This document shows, piece by piece, positions 25,993-33,777 of a stretch of DNA of 64,000 nt (position 1 is its first letter; every line of letters begins with the position of its first letter). The stretch lies in contig NZ_JBHSIS010000002.1 in NCBI RefSeq assembly GCF_042653545.1, positions 744,001-808,000 of the forward strand, in the 5' to 3' direction. A model generated the notes under the pieces. It worked only from the letters and a program-made list of their open reading frames with translations, made no database searches and had not been told where the DNA came from. Origin of the DNA: Actinophytocola glycyrrhizae (GTDB lineage Bacteria; Actinomycetota; Actinomycetes; Mycobacteriales; Pseudonocardiaceae). A program made the position numbers and the translations under genes.

Positions 25993-26903
25993 CCGGCGTC
26001 ATGAGCACGGCGTTGTCGCTCGACGGGATGTACCTCGTCCCGGGGGAGCACCACGTCCCCGACACCGACCGGGCCGCGGCCGCGGAGCTGCTCTGCTGCG
26101 ACGAACAGACCATCGACGCGCTGGTCCAGAGTGGTCTCACGGTGCGGGACGGCCGGTTCGACGGCCGGGACCTGTTCAACCTCGGCCTGCACTCCGGCAC
26201 CGGGCGCACGGTGCCGGAGCAGGCGTTCGCGTTCTCGCTGCGGTGGATGCGGGGCACGGACGACGCGCTGCTGTCGCCGCGCACGCTCGGGTTCACCCTC
26301 ACCGCGGACTGCGCGTGCCAGGACGTGGCACTGGCCGTGCCGCGACCGGACCGGTACGGCGGCACGGTGACACCGGTGCCGGAGCACGACGTGGTCGACG
26401 CGTCGGCGGTCACCGCGACCATCCGCACCGAGGGCCGGGCCGCGCCGCTGCGGTCACCGGCGCTGCGCGGGCTCGTCGAGGAGTTCGCGGGTCTTGGCGT
26501 GCGGTGGGTGAAGCTGCCGGACGCGTTGCGGGAGGACGAGTCGCTCGTGACGGCGCACCGGGTGGCGACGTGCGAGTCGGCGAGCCGCTGGCTCGCGCGC
26601 CGCTTCCTGGCCGCGGGCTACCCGGCGGCGACCAGGATCGGGTGGGTCGTCGGCATGCTCGACCTGGTGCACGCATGGGTCGAGGTGACAGACGACGACG
26701 GCGAGACCAAGGTCGTCGACCCGGTCTTCTCGTTGTTCGCCGCGACCGTGCCCGGCGCGAACCCGCTGCTGACCGACCCTGCCGTGGCGCTGCGCACCAA
26801 CCGCCTTGTCCCGACCGGACTGGCGGTCGGGGACCGGGTGGCCACCCACGGCTGCGACCTGCCCGTCACCGTACGGATCAACCCCGTCAAGGAGGGGTCG
26901 TGA
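25989..26903 (+). CDS. Transglutaminase-like (papain-fold) protein
   Basis: 304 residues; the start overlaps the previous stop (ATGA) and its stop overlaps the next GTG. The C-terminal half shows a Cys-His-Asp triad in transglutaminase spacing: Cys195 (VATCESASRWLARRF), His228 (DLVHAWVEV) and Asp244 (KVVDPVF). The N-terminal 150 residues are of unknown fold. Such enzymes can break or form amide bonds through a cysteine acyl-enzyme. Being coupled to a carrier-protein gene, it may take an acyl group from that carrier and pass it to an amine, in the manner known for the BtrH type of acyltransferase; the comparison is functional, not from shared sequence. Confidence 0.6.
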   Translation: MTGVMSTALSLDGMYLVPGEHHVPDTDRAAAAELLCCDEQTIDALVQSGLTVRDGRFDGRDLFNLGLHSGTGRTVPEQAFAFSLRWMRGTDDALLSPRTLGFTLTADCACQDVALAVPRPDRYGGTVTPVPEHDVVDASAVTATIRTEGRAAPLRSPALRGLVEEFAGLGVRWVKLPDALREDESLVTAHRVATCESASRWLARRFLAAGYPAATRIGWVVGMLDLVHAWVEVTDDDGETKVVDPVFSLFAATVPGANPLLTDPAVALRTNRLVPTGLAVGDRVATHGCDLPVTVRINPVKEGS

Positions 26904-27136
26904 GTGTGCCCGCGTTCATCACCGACTTCCTGCACCGCAAGTGCCCGGACAGCGGCCCGATCGGCGAGGACGAGGACCTGGTGCTCACCGGTGTCCTCAA
27001 CTCGATGCACTTCGTCGAGCTGCTGTACCTGATCGAGTCTGAACTGGACACCGAGATCTCCATGGACGACGTGTCCAGTGCGGACTTCCGGACGATCGCG
27101 AGGATCAGGAACCGGTTCTTCCCCGAGGCCGCCTGA
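26900..27136 (+). CDS. Acyl carrier protein (second of two)
   Basis: 78 residues, GTG at 26900 overlapping the transglutaminase-like stop. The phosphopantetheine site is LTGVLNSMHFVELLYLIES, with Asn-Ser-Met instead of Asp-Ser-Leu; the flanking hydrophobic pattern and the acidic helix that follows (ELDTEISMDDVSS) are typical of carrier proteins. It differs clearly from the first carrier protein, so each probably works with its own partner: the first with the ligase, this one with the transglutaminase-like protein or the aminotransferase that starts 2 bases later. Confidence 0.82.
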   Translation: MSVPAFITDFLHRKCPDSGPIGEDEDLVLTGVLNSMHFVELLYLIESELDTEISMDDVSSADFRTIARIRNRFFPEAA

Positions 27137-27137
27137 C

Positions 27138-28409
27138 ATGTCGCTCGACACGGCGCTGGCGGTGGCGCGGGCCCGGTTCGTCGCGGACAACCCGGCGAGC
27201 CGGGCCGCGCACGAGCGGGCGGTGGCGCACCTGCCTGGCGGCAACACGCGGACGACGCTGTTCTACGAGCCGTTCCCGCTCACCATGGCGCACGCGGACG
27301 GCTGCCTGCTGACCGACCTGGACGGGCACACCTACGTCGACCTGCTCGGCGACTACACGGCCGGGCTGTACGGCCACAGCAACCCGGTGATCCGCAGGGC
27401 CGTCGAGTCGGCGCTGGACAACGGCTGGAACCACGGCGCGCACGGCACGGACGAGGCCCGGCTGGCGGCCGTGCTGTGCGAGCGCGTGCCGAGCATGGAG
27501 CTGGTGCGGTTCACCAACTCCGGCACCGAGGCCAACCTGCTGGCGCTGGCGACCGCGACCACGCACACCGGCCGCGGCACGGTGCTGGTGTTCACCGGCG
27601 CCTACCACGGTTCCGTGCTGTCCTTCGGCAGCGGCGCCTTCCCGCTGAACGTGCCGCACCGGTTCGTGGTGGCCGAGTACAACGACATCGCCGACACGGC
27701 GGCCGCGATCGACCGGCACGCGGACGACCTGGCCGCGATCCTGGTCGAACCGATGCTGGGCAGCGGCGGCTGCCTGCCCGCCGACCCCGCGTTCCTCGCC
27801 TACCTGCGGGCCCGCGCGGACGAGACCGGTGCGCTGCTGGTCTTCGACGAGGTGATGACGTCGCGGATGGCGGGCGGCGGCATGCAGGAGCTGCTGGGCA
27901 TCACGCCGGACCTGACCACGCTCGGCAAGTACACCGGCGGCGGCATGACGTTCGGCGCGTTCGGCGGCCGCGCCGACGTGATGGCGATGTACGACCCCCG
28001 CCGCCCCGGCCACCTGGCCCATGCCGGGACGTTCAACAACAACGTGCTGAGCATGGCGGCCGGGTACGCGGGCCTCACCGAGCTGTTCCCGCCATCGGCG
28101 GCCAGGGAGCTGTTCGACCGCGGTGAGCGCCTGCGTGCCCGGCTCAACGCGGTGGCCGGCGGCCGGATGACGTGGACCGGCATGGGCAGCATGCTGACGG
28201 TCCACTTCGGACCAGGTCCGGTCACCGGTCCGCGCGACCTGCGCCCGGCGCCCGCCCACCGGGAGCTGTTCCACCTGGACATGCTGGCCCGCGGTTTCCA
28301 CCTGGCCCGCCGCGGCATGATCGCGCTGAGCCTGGCGGTCACCGACCACGAGTGTGACGCGTTCACCGCCGCCGTCGATGGCTTTCTGTCCGAGCTGCCC
28401 GACCGCTGA
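27138..28409 (+). CDS. Class III aminotransferase (glutamate-1-semialdehyde aminotransferase-like)
   Basis: 423 residues with a full fold-type I PLP core. The Schiff-base lysine is Lys264 in TTLGKYTGGGM, the PLP-phosphate/pyridine motifs are NSGTEANLLAL, GAYHGSVL and LLVFDEVMTSRMAG. The spacing and the GGNTRTTLFYEPFP opening are those of GSA-type aminotransferases and mutases rather than GabT. In this cluster it could aminate the aldehyde made by the thioester-reductase-like enzyme, or shift an amino group on a carrier-bound chain. It is the last gene of the run; the ATG at 27138 lies 1 base after the carrier-protein stop. Confidence 0.9.
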   Translation: MSLDTALAVARARFVADNPASRAAHERAVAHLPGGNTRTTLFYEPFPLTMAHADGCLLTDLDGHTYVDLLGDYTAGLYGHSNPVIRRAVESALDNGWNHGAHGTDEARLAAVLCERVPSMELVRFTNSGTEANLLALATATTHTGRGTVLVFTGAYHGSVLSFGSGAFPLNVPHRFVVAEYNDIADTAAAIDRHADDLAAILVEPMLGSGGCLPADPAFLAYLRARADETGALLVFDEVMTSRMAGGGMQELLGITPDLTTLGKYTGGGMTFGAFGGRADVMAMYDPRRPGHLAHAGTFNNNVLSMAAGYAGLTELFPPSAARELFDRGERLRARLNAVAGGRMTWTGMGSMLTVHFGPGPVTGPRDLRPAPAHRELFHLDMLARGFHLARRGMIALSLAVTDHECDAFTAAVDGFLSELPDR

Positions 28410-28449
28410 TCCGGTATGGTGGCGGCAACCCGCCCGTGGAGCAGCACGC

Positions 28450-28905
28450 ATGGCCGACAGCGAGCCGATCGACTCCGATGTGGACCTGCGGGTCCCCGCA
28501 CAGCGCACCGAACTCGCCCACCACCTCCTCCCGGTGCTCGGCGTAATCGCGCTCGGCGGCGGCCTCGGCGGACTCGCCCGTTACGGCCTGGCCACCGCGC
28601 TGCCGACCCCGCCCGGGCACTTCCCGTGGGCCACGTTCGTCACCAACGTGTCCGGTTGTTTCCTCATCGGAGTGCTGATGGTCCTCGTCACCGAGGTGTG
28701 GGCGGCCCACCGGCTGGTTCGGCCGTTCCTCGGGGTCGGGTTCCTCGGCGGGTTCACCACCTACTCCACCTACGCGGTCGAGCTGCACGGTCTGCTGCGC
28801 CCCGGCACCGCGGGCGTCGCTCTGCTCTACCTGGGCGGCACCCTGGTCTGCGCGCTGCTCGCGGTGCTCGCCGGGGTGGGGCTCACCAGGAAGGCCCTCG
28901 TGTGA
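28450..28905 (+). CDS. crcB: CrcB/Fluc fluoride channel subunit
   Basis: 151 residues with four membrane helices after a polar N-terminal tail of about 30 residues. GGGLGGLARYGL opens helix 1, FVTNVSGCFLIG carries the family's helix 2 asparagine, and GFLGGFTTYSTYAVE in the broken helix 3 holds the sodium/phenylalanine-box signature. It forms a passive fluoride export channel. The second subunit gene overlaps its stop, suggesting a heterodimeric channel as in other Gram-positives. A short G/C hairpin (28421-28434) lies upstream, but I do not see a complete fluoride riboswitch. Confidence 0.93.
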   Translation: MADSEPIDSDVDLRVPAQRTELAHHLLPVLGVIALGGGLGGLARYGLATALPTPPGHFPWATFVTNVSGCFLIGVLMVLVTEVWAAHRLVRPFLGVGFLGGFTTYSTYAVELHGLLRPGTAGVALLYLGGTLVCALLAVLAGVGLTRKALV

Positions 28906-29270
28906 CCGCCGTCCTGGTGTTCCTCGGCGCGGCGGTCGGTGCCCCGCTGCGCTACCTCACCGACCGGCTGGTCCAGTCCCGCCACGAGACCCTCTTCCCG
29001 TGGGGCACCTTCACCGCGAACCTCGTCGGCAGCCTGGTGCTCGGTGCGCTCGCCGGTGCGGGCACCGCGGTGCCGCACCCGGTGCTCGCGCTGGCGGGCA
29101 CGGGTTTCTGCGGCGCCATGACCACGTACAGCACGTTCAGCTACGAGACGCTGCGGCTGGCCGAGCGGAAGGCGTACTTCTACGCCGCGATGAACGTCGT
29201 CGTGACCGTCGTCGCGGGGCTCGGCGCCGCACTGCTGGCGTTCGGCACCACGCACGCCCTCCTGCGCTGA
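28902..29270 (+). CDS. crcB: CrcB/Fluc fluoride channel subunit (second copy)
   Basis: 122 residues with four membrane helices and almost no tails. The GTG at 28902 overlaps the first subunit's stop. Signatures are VGAPLRYLTDR, FTANLVGSLVLGALAG and GFCGAMTTYSTFSYE. Fluc channels are antiparallel dimers, either one dual-topology protein or two opposite-topology subunits; two adjacent genes fit the second case. Role: fluoride export at the cytoplasmic membrane. Confidence 0.93.
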   Translation: MTAVLVFLGAAVGAPLRYLTDRLVQSRHETLFPWGTFTANLVGSLVLGALAGAGTAVPHPVLALAGTGFCGAMTTYSTFSYETLRLAERKAYFYAAMNVVVTVVAGLGAALLAFGTTHALLR

Positions 29271-29290
29271 CCGGGCCGTATGGTGGCTTC

Positions 29291-30274
29291 GTGAGTACGG
29301 ACGAGCCGGTCACCCTGATCGCACTGGCGCGCGCGGCGGGGGTGTCGAAGACGACGGCCTCCGACGCGCTGCGCAACTCCGGACGGGTGTCGGAGAAGAC
29401 GCGGCGGCACGTGGTGGCGGTCGCCAACCGGCTCGGGTACTCGCCCAACCCGTCGGCGCGGTCGCTGCGGCGGGCGAGCACCGGCGCGATCGGCCTGCAC
29501 CTGCCGGAGGTGCTGACCCGGTCGGAGTACTACATGTCGTTCGTGTTCGGTGTGGTCGACCAGGCCGCGCGGGAGAGCTACGACGTCACGCTGATCACCT
29601 CGGGCGGGGTGCCGACGCGGCGGGTCGACGGGCTCGTGCTCGGCGACCCGCTGGAGACCGACGCCGTGGTGCGCGGGCTGATGGCCTCGCACGTGCCAGT
29701 GGTGACGTGTGAGCGGTTCACCGGCGACGCCGAGCCCGCGGGGGTGGTGCTGTCCGACCACGCCGCGATGTTCGGTGAGCTGCTCGACCACCTGCACGGC
29801 GCCGGGGCGCGGCGGATCGCGCTGCTCGCGTCGAGCGCGGTCACCGACTGGGGCGCGACCCTGCAGCGCGCCTACCGCGACTGGTGCGGCGGGCACGGCA
29901 TGCCGGAGCGGCTGCGTGACCTGCCGTTCGGGTCCTCGACCGAGGCGTTGCGGAGCACCGTGCGCGCGCTGCTCGACTCCGACCCCGGGATCGACGCGCT
30001 GGTGTGCGCGCCGGACGGCGCGGCGGTCGCCGCCGTGCCGGTGCTGCGCGCCGCGGGGCGGCGCATCGGCGACGACCTGCTGCTCGCGTCCTGTGTGGAC
30101 TCCTCACCGCTCGCGCACGCCGACCCGCCGGTCACCGCGATCGACCTGCGGCCACGCGATGCCGGTGCGGCGTGCGCACGGCTGCTGTTCGACCTGTTCT
30201 CCGGCGCAGCCGAGCAGGGCACCGTGCGCGCCCAGCCGATCGGGCTGGTGAAGCGCGCTTCTACGGGAGCGTGA
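29291..30274 (+). CDS. LacI-family transcriptional regulator
   Basis: 327 residues. The N-terminal helix-turn-helix and hinge read LIALARAAGVSKTTASDALR, then TRRHVVAVANRLGYSPNPSA with the hinge-helix RSLRR; a periplasmic-binding-protein-like effector domain follows (TGAIGLHLPEVL, GVVLSDHAAMFGELLDHL). It is the only LacI-type gene in the window and ends convergent with, and overlapping by 14 bases, the aldehyde dehydrogenase gene at the end of the importer operon. Its probable operators are the two GGAACGTTCC palindromes at 39.0-39.2 kb. A TATGGT box at 29279-29284, 6 bases before the GTG, suggests a leaderless mRNA, but no -35 is seen. Confidence 0.9.
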   Translation: MSTDEPVTLIALARAAGVSKTTASDALRNSGRVSEKTRRHVVAVANRLGYSPNPSARSLRRASTGAIGLHLPEVLTRSEYYMSFVFGVVDQAARESYDVTLITSGGVPTRRVDGLVLGDPLETDAVVRGLMASHVPVVTCERFTGDAEPAGVVLSDHAAMFGELLDHLHGAGARRIALLASSAVTDWGATLQRAYRDWCGGHGMPERLRDLPFGSSTEALRSTVRALLDSDPGIDALVCAPDGAAVAAVPVLRAAGRRIGDDLLLASCVDSSPLAHADPPVTAIDLRPRDAGAACARLLFDLFSGAAEQGTVRAQPIGLVKRASTGA

Positions 30275-31727
30275 CCACCCCGTCGACCCGCCGGGGCAGC
30301 CGCCACGGGTTGCCGGCGCGCAGCGGCGGCGGCAGCGCGGCGTCCGGCACGTTCTGGTACGCGACCGGCCTGGTGAACCGGCTGAGCGCGCCGGCGCCGA
30401 CCGACGTGGTCGCGGGCCGGGTGGTCGCGGGCCACGGGCCACCGTGGTGCTGCGCGCCGGTGACGGCGACCCCGGTCGGCCAGTCGCCGACCGTGACCCG
30501 GCCCGCGAGAGCGGTCAGCCGCTCGACCAGCCACGGCACGTCCTGGTCGTCCTCGCCCGCCATGACCGCCGCGGCGAGCGTGCCCTGCAGCTCGCCCAGT
30601 GCGTGCTCCAACTCGGCGCGGTCGGCGTACTCGGTGACGATCGCGACCGGGCCGAAGCACTCCTCGAGCAGGCGCGAGCCGCTGCGGAGCTTCTCGATCG
30701 GCGCCGAGAGCACGGTCGTCGGTGTGGTCCATCCGTTGCCGGGTCCCGGCGCCTGACCGGCGACGGTGCCACCGGCGGCGACGAGTTCGGCCAGCCCGGT
30801 CGCGGCCGACGCGGCGATCTGCTCGGTGAGCAGCCACGCCTCCGGCGCCAGGTCCACGAGCGCCGCCGCCACGCGGCCCGCCATGCCACTGCCCGCCGGG
30901 ACGAACAGCAGGCCCGGTTTGGTGCAGTACTGGCCGGTGCCCCTGGTGAACGACTCGACGAACCCGCGTGCCAGTTCGTCCGCGCGGGACAGCGCGGCGG
31001 CGGTGACGACGACCGGGTTGACGGTGCCCATCTCCGCGAACACCGGGATCACCACGTCCCGCTCGTTCGCCAGCCGCCACAGCGCGAGCCCGCCGCGCTG
31101 CGAGCCGGTGAACGCGACCGCGGCCGTGTGCGGCGAGGCCACCAGCGCGCCGCCCGCCTCGAACCCGCTGACCAGCGCGAACCAGCCGGCGGGGAGCACG
31201 TCCGCCGCGAGCAGGCGCAGGCGGGCGGAGAGGACCGGCTGCGCGGGGTTGGCCTTGACGACGACCGGGCAGCCCGCGGCGAGCGCGGCGGCCGTGTCGG
31301 TGCCGAGCACTCCGAACAGGAACGGGAAGTTGCTCGCGCCGAACACCGCTACCGGGCCAAGCGGCACCCCGGTCCTGGCGAGCCGCGGGGCGCCGGTGTC
31401 GATCGTGACGTCCAGGTAGGAGCCCTCGACGGCGACGTCCGCGTGGTAGCGCAGCTGGCCTGCGGCGCGGCCGATCTCCATCCGCAGCCGTTCCTCGCCC
31501 AGGCCCGTCTCGCGGTCGGCGAGCGCGACCAGCTCGTCGGCCCGTCCTTCGAGCGCGTCGGCGAGCGCACGCAGCAGCCGGGCCCGTTCGACGGGTGGGG
31601 TGGCGGCCACCCCGGGTGCTGCGGCCGCGGCGGCCGCCAGCGCGGTGTCCACTTCGAACGGCGTGCTGACGGCGACCTCCTCGACGGCGGCACCGGTCCT
31701 GGCGTCGTAGCTGACATCGACGGTCAC
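30261..31727 (-). CDS. Aldehyde dehydrogenase (2,5-dioxovalerate dehydrogenase-like)
   Basis: 488 residues, GTG at 31727 overlapping the C45-hydrolase stop. The catalytic cysteine is Cys268 (TGQYCTKPG) and the general base is Glu232 (VFAEMGTVNPV); GASNFPFLFGVLGTDTA and VKANPAQPVLS form the NAD(P) site. The overall pattern matches alpha-ketoglutarate-semialdehyde dehydrogenases and relatives. It would oxidise the aldehyde produced by the amine oxidase encoded in the divergent operon to a carboxylate. Last gene of an eight-gene operon; its 3' end overlaps the convergent LacI gene by 14 bases. Confidence 0.9.
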   Translation of the reverse strand: MTVDVSYDARTGAAVEEVAVSTPFEVDTALAAAAAAAPGVAATPPVERARLLRALADALEGRADELVALADRETGLGEERLRMEIGRAAGQLRYHADVAVEGSYLDVTIDTGAPRLARTGVPLGPVAVFGASNFPFLFGVLGTDTAAALAAGCPVVVKANPAQPVLSARLRLLAADVLPAGWFALVSGFEAGGALVASPHTAAVAFTGSQRGGLALWRLANERDVVIPVFAEMGTVNPVVVTAAALSRADELARGFVESFTRGTGQYCTKPGLLFVPAGSGMAGRVAAALVDLAPEAWLLTEQIAASAATGLAELVAAGGTVAGQAPGPGNGWTTPTTVLSAPIEKLRSGSRLLEECFGPVAIVTEYADRAELEHALGELQGTLAAAVMAGEDDQDVPWLVERLTALAGRVTVGDWPTGVAVTGAQHHGGPWPATTRPATTSVGAGALSRFTRPVAYQNVPDAALPPPLRAGNPWRLPRRVDGVVTLP

Positions 31728-32806
31728 AGCGTCTCCTTCGCCGACAGGGACTGCCACGTGTCGGCCGACACGCGGCACGGGCCGCCCTCGTGCACGTCGA
31801 TCCGGCGGGCGGCGACGTCGATGCTGATCGTCGCGAGGCTCGCCCACCTGGTGTGCGGCGGCAGCGCCGGGTCGGCGTGCGCGCACAGCGGGGCGCCGTC
31901 CGGACCGTGTACGAGCAGCGCGGTGGCCCGGTCGGTGCGGTCCTGCGCGTTCAGTGCCGAGGTGCGGGCACGCAGTTCCGCGAGGCGGGCGGCGGTGCTG
32001 GACTCCGCCGCCACCGTGCGCTCCCCCGGCGCGAGCACCGGGTCGAGGAAGTGGTTGGTGTGCAGCAGGTTCCCGTCGACGGCCGGCAGCTCGGCGACCC
32101 CGGCGGGGCTCAGTTCGAGGCAGCTCGCCGCGTCTGCGGTGACCACGGTCAGCACGCTCGACGCGGACAGCCGCGCGGACCGCGCCACCGCCACCGCCTC
32201 CTCCACAGTGGACGTCTCGGCGAGGATGCGCCGCGCGACCACGTGCACCGGCACGCCGATGCCGGGGTGGTCGCTCGCGTGCCGCAGCACGTTGAAGTGC
32301 AGGCCGAGTCCCGCGCTGTTGACGCCGATCTTGGCCGCGATGCCGAACTCGGTGAACGTGCACACCCGCAGACCTGGCCGCACCTCCAGGTCACGGAGCA
32401 ACATGACGTCGGCGAGGGTGTCGTGCCAGTCCCAGGTCTGCACGGTCCTCGGCGTCACGCCGCCGCCGGGCAGGGCGACCGACGTGGAGCACTCGCCCTC
32501 GCCGCCGACGGCCGCGGCGGCGAGGATCTCCGTGCGCCCGTTGAGCGCGCCGAGCAGCCACGGTTCGAGCCCCGCACCCGCCGCGACGCCCTCGATCTCG
32601 TCGGCGATGCCGGGCGCCCAGTCCCTGGTCGCGGCCAGGGCGGCGGCGCCCCAGTCGCGGACCTGCCCGCCCCGCACCCCGTGTGCGGCGAACAGGTCCA
32701 CATAGGACGCCGCGGTGCGGGTGAGCTCCGCCCGCCACGCCGCGCCCAGGGCCCTGCCCTGTGCCGATGGCGACGGTTCGCGGGAGGTGTGTACCGGAAT
32801 GGTCAT
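31724..32806 (-). CDS. C45-family autoproteolytic acyltransferase/amidohydrolase
   Basis: 360 residues with the Ntn-hydrolase fold of the acyl-CoA:isopenicillin N acyltransferase family. Self-cleavage is expected before Cys106 in GGEGECSTSVALPGGG, exposing that cysteine as nucleophile. LGALNGRTEI before it and TVQTWDWHDT, TEFGIAAKIGVNSAGLGLHFN after it are family hallmarks. No signal peptide is present, so it acts inside the cell. Within an importer operon it most likely hydrolyses an amide (N-acyl or peptide) rather than making one. Both ends overlap neighbours by 4 bases. Confidence 0.85.
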   Translation of the reverse strand: MTIPVHTSREPSPSAQGRALGAAWRAELTRTAASYVDLFAAHGVRGGQVRDWGAAALAATRDWAPGIADEIEGVAAGAGLEPWLLGALNGRTEILAAAAVGGEGECSTSVALPGGGVTPRTVQTWDWHDTLADVMLLRDLEVRPGLRVCTFTEFGIAAKIGVNSAGLGLHFNVLRHASDHPGIGVPVHVVARRILAETSTVEEAVAVARSARLSASSVLTVVTADAASCLELSPAGVAELPAVDGNLLHTNHFLDPVLAPGERTVAAESSTAARLAELRARTSALNAQDRTDRATALLVHGPDGAPLCAHADPALPPHTRWASLATISIDVAARRIDVHEGGPCRVSADTWQSLSAKETL

Positions 32807-33777
32807 GCCACGCTCGACAGCACCGCGTCCCACGCGACCTCCGACGCGAGCGCACCGAGCCCGGCGCCGGTGCCGGTCAACTCGACCTCGTCGGTGGTGA
32901 GCGCGAACAGCGTGTCCCCGTCGAGCTCGGTGTGGAACGGCTGGATGGCGCGGTGCATGGAGCTGTGCACCTGGGTGGCGAGCTGGTTGAGCGAGTAGTC
33001 GGTGAGCCTGACGTTCGTGACGAGCACGGTGAGTGTCGTGTTCCCGGCCACCGTGTTCGTCGGCACCGGTGACGCGTAGTCCAGTGCGGGCAACCGCCGT
33101 TCGCCGGTGTCGGCGTGGTAGTTGCCGCGCACGACAGCGCCGTCGCGGTCGACCACCACACCCACCGCGTTCACCACGGTCACGACCAGCACCTTCGCGT
33201 CGCCGAACGTGCCGAACGCGGCGCCCTGCCCGGCGAACTCGGCCCGGTCGTAGTCGATCTTGCCGACGGACACGGCCCGCCCTGCGCCGCACAGCCCGAC
33301 CGGGACCTGGCCCTCGACCGCGTTGCGGAACGCGGCCCTGCCCAGCGCCGCGTCGGGTGCGATCGCGTTCTCGCGGGTGGAGAAGTCGTACACGACGGCG
33401 CCGGACACGTGCGCGAGCGCGGCCCAGTGCGTCCGGTTCTCCACGTGGTGCAACAACTCCGTGTTCACCCCGGCGGCCGCCGCGAGCCCGTACACCGAGC
33501 CGCCCGCGAGCACGACCGCGTGGTGGAAGGGGTAGCCGCCGGACAGCCCGACCGCGCCACCGCGCGCGTCGACCGCGGTGCGGGCACCCTTGGGCACATA
33601 CACCACGGTGCAGCCGGTCGGCCCCTCACCGTACTCGGCGGTGCCGACGCGCACCCCCGGGAAGTCGTAGGGGACCACGTCACGGCCCGGGCTCGGCTGT
33701 GGTGCCAGCGGCAGGTCGTCGTTGGTCAGCGCACCGGGCGCGAACCGGGACCGGACAGCCAGACGAGGCTCGTTCAC
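32803..33777 (-). CDS. P1 (DmpA/ThnT)-family autoproteolytic aminopeptidase/amidohydrolase
   Basis: 324 residues, the normal family length; GTG at 33777 overlaps the ATPase stop. Self-cleavage is expected at Asn246-Thr247 in VPTNTVAGNTTLTVLVTN, as in ThnT where an Asn-Thr bond is cut and Thr becomes the N-terminal nucleophile. GTAEYGEGPTGCTVVYVPKG and FHHAVVLAGGSVYGLAAA are the other signatures. Members hydrolyse peptides from the N-terminus, beta-amino-acid amides or pantetheine-type amides. It is encoded right after the ABC ATPases and just before a second autoproteolytic hydrolase, an unusual combination. Confidence 0.88.
   Translation of the reverse strand: MNEPRLAVRSRFAPGALTNDDLPLAPQPSPGRDVVPYDFPGVRVGTAEYGEGPTGCTVVYVPKGARTAVDARGGAVGLSGGYPFHHAVVLAGGSVYGLAAAAGVNTELLHHVENRTHWAALAHVSGAVVYDFSTRENAIAPDAALGRAAFRNAVEGQVPVGLCGAGRAVSVGKIDYDRAEFAGQGAAFGTFGDAKVLVVTVVNAVGVVVDRDGAVVRGNYHADTGERRLPALDYASPVPTNTVAGNTTLTVLVTNVRLTDYSLNQLATQVHSSMHRAIQPFHTELDGDTLFALTTDEVELTGTGAGLGALASEVAWDAVLSSVA

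Noticed and set aside
21333..28409. Isonitrile (ScoA-E type) biosynthesis cluster
   Set aside because: Carrier protein, ligase and Fe oxygenase are shared, but the oxygenase is IPNS-like rather than the ScoE (TauD-like) type, and the needed thioesterase and Michael-addition enzyme are absent.
28410..28449. Fluoride riboswitch before crcB
   Set aside because: Only a 5-pair G/C hairpin and a TATGGT box are visible; the conserved aptamer segments are not all present and the space is short.
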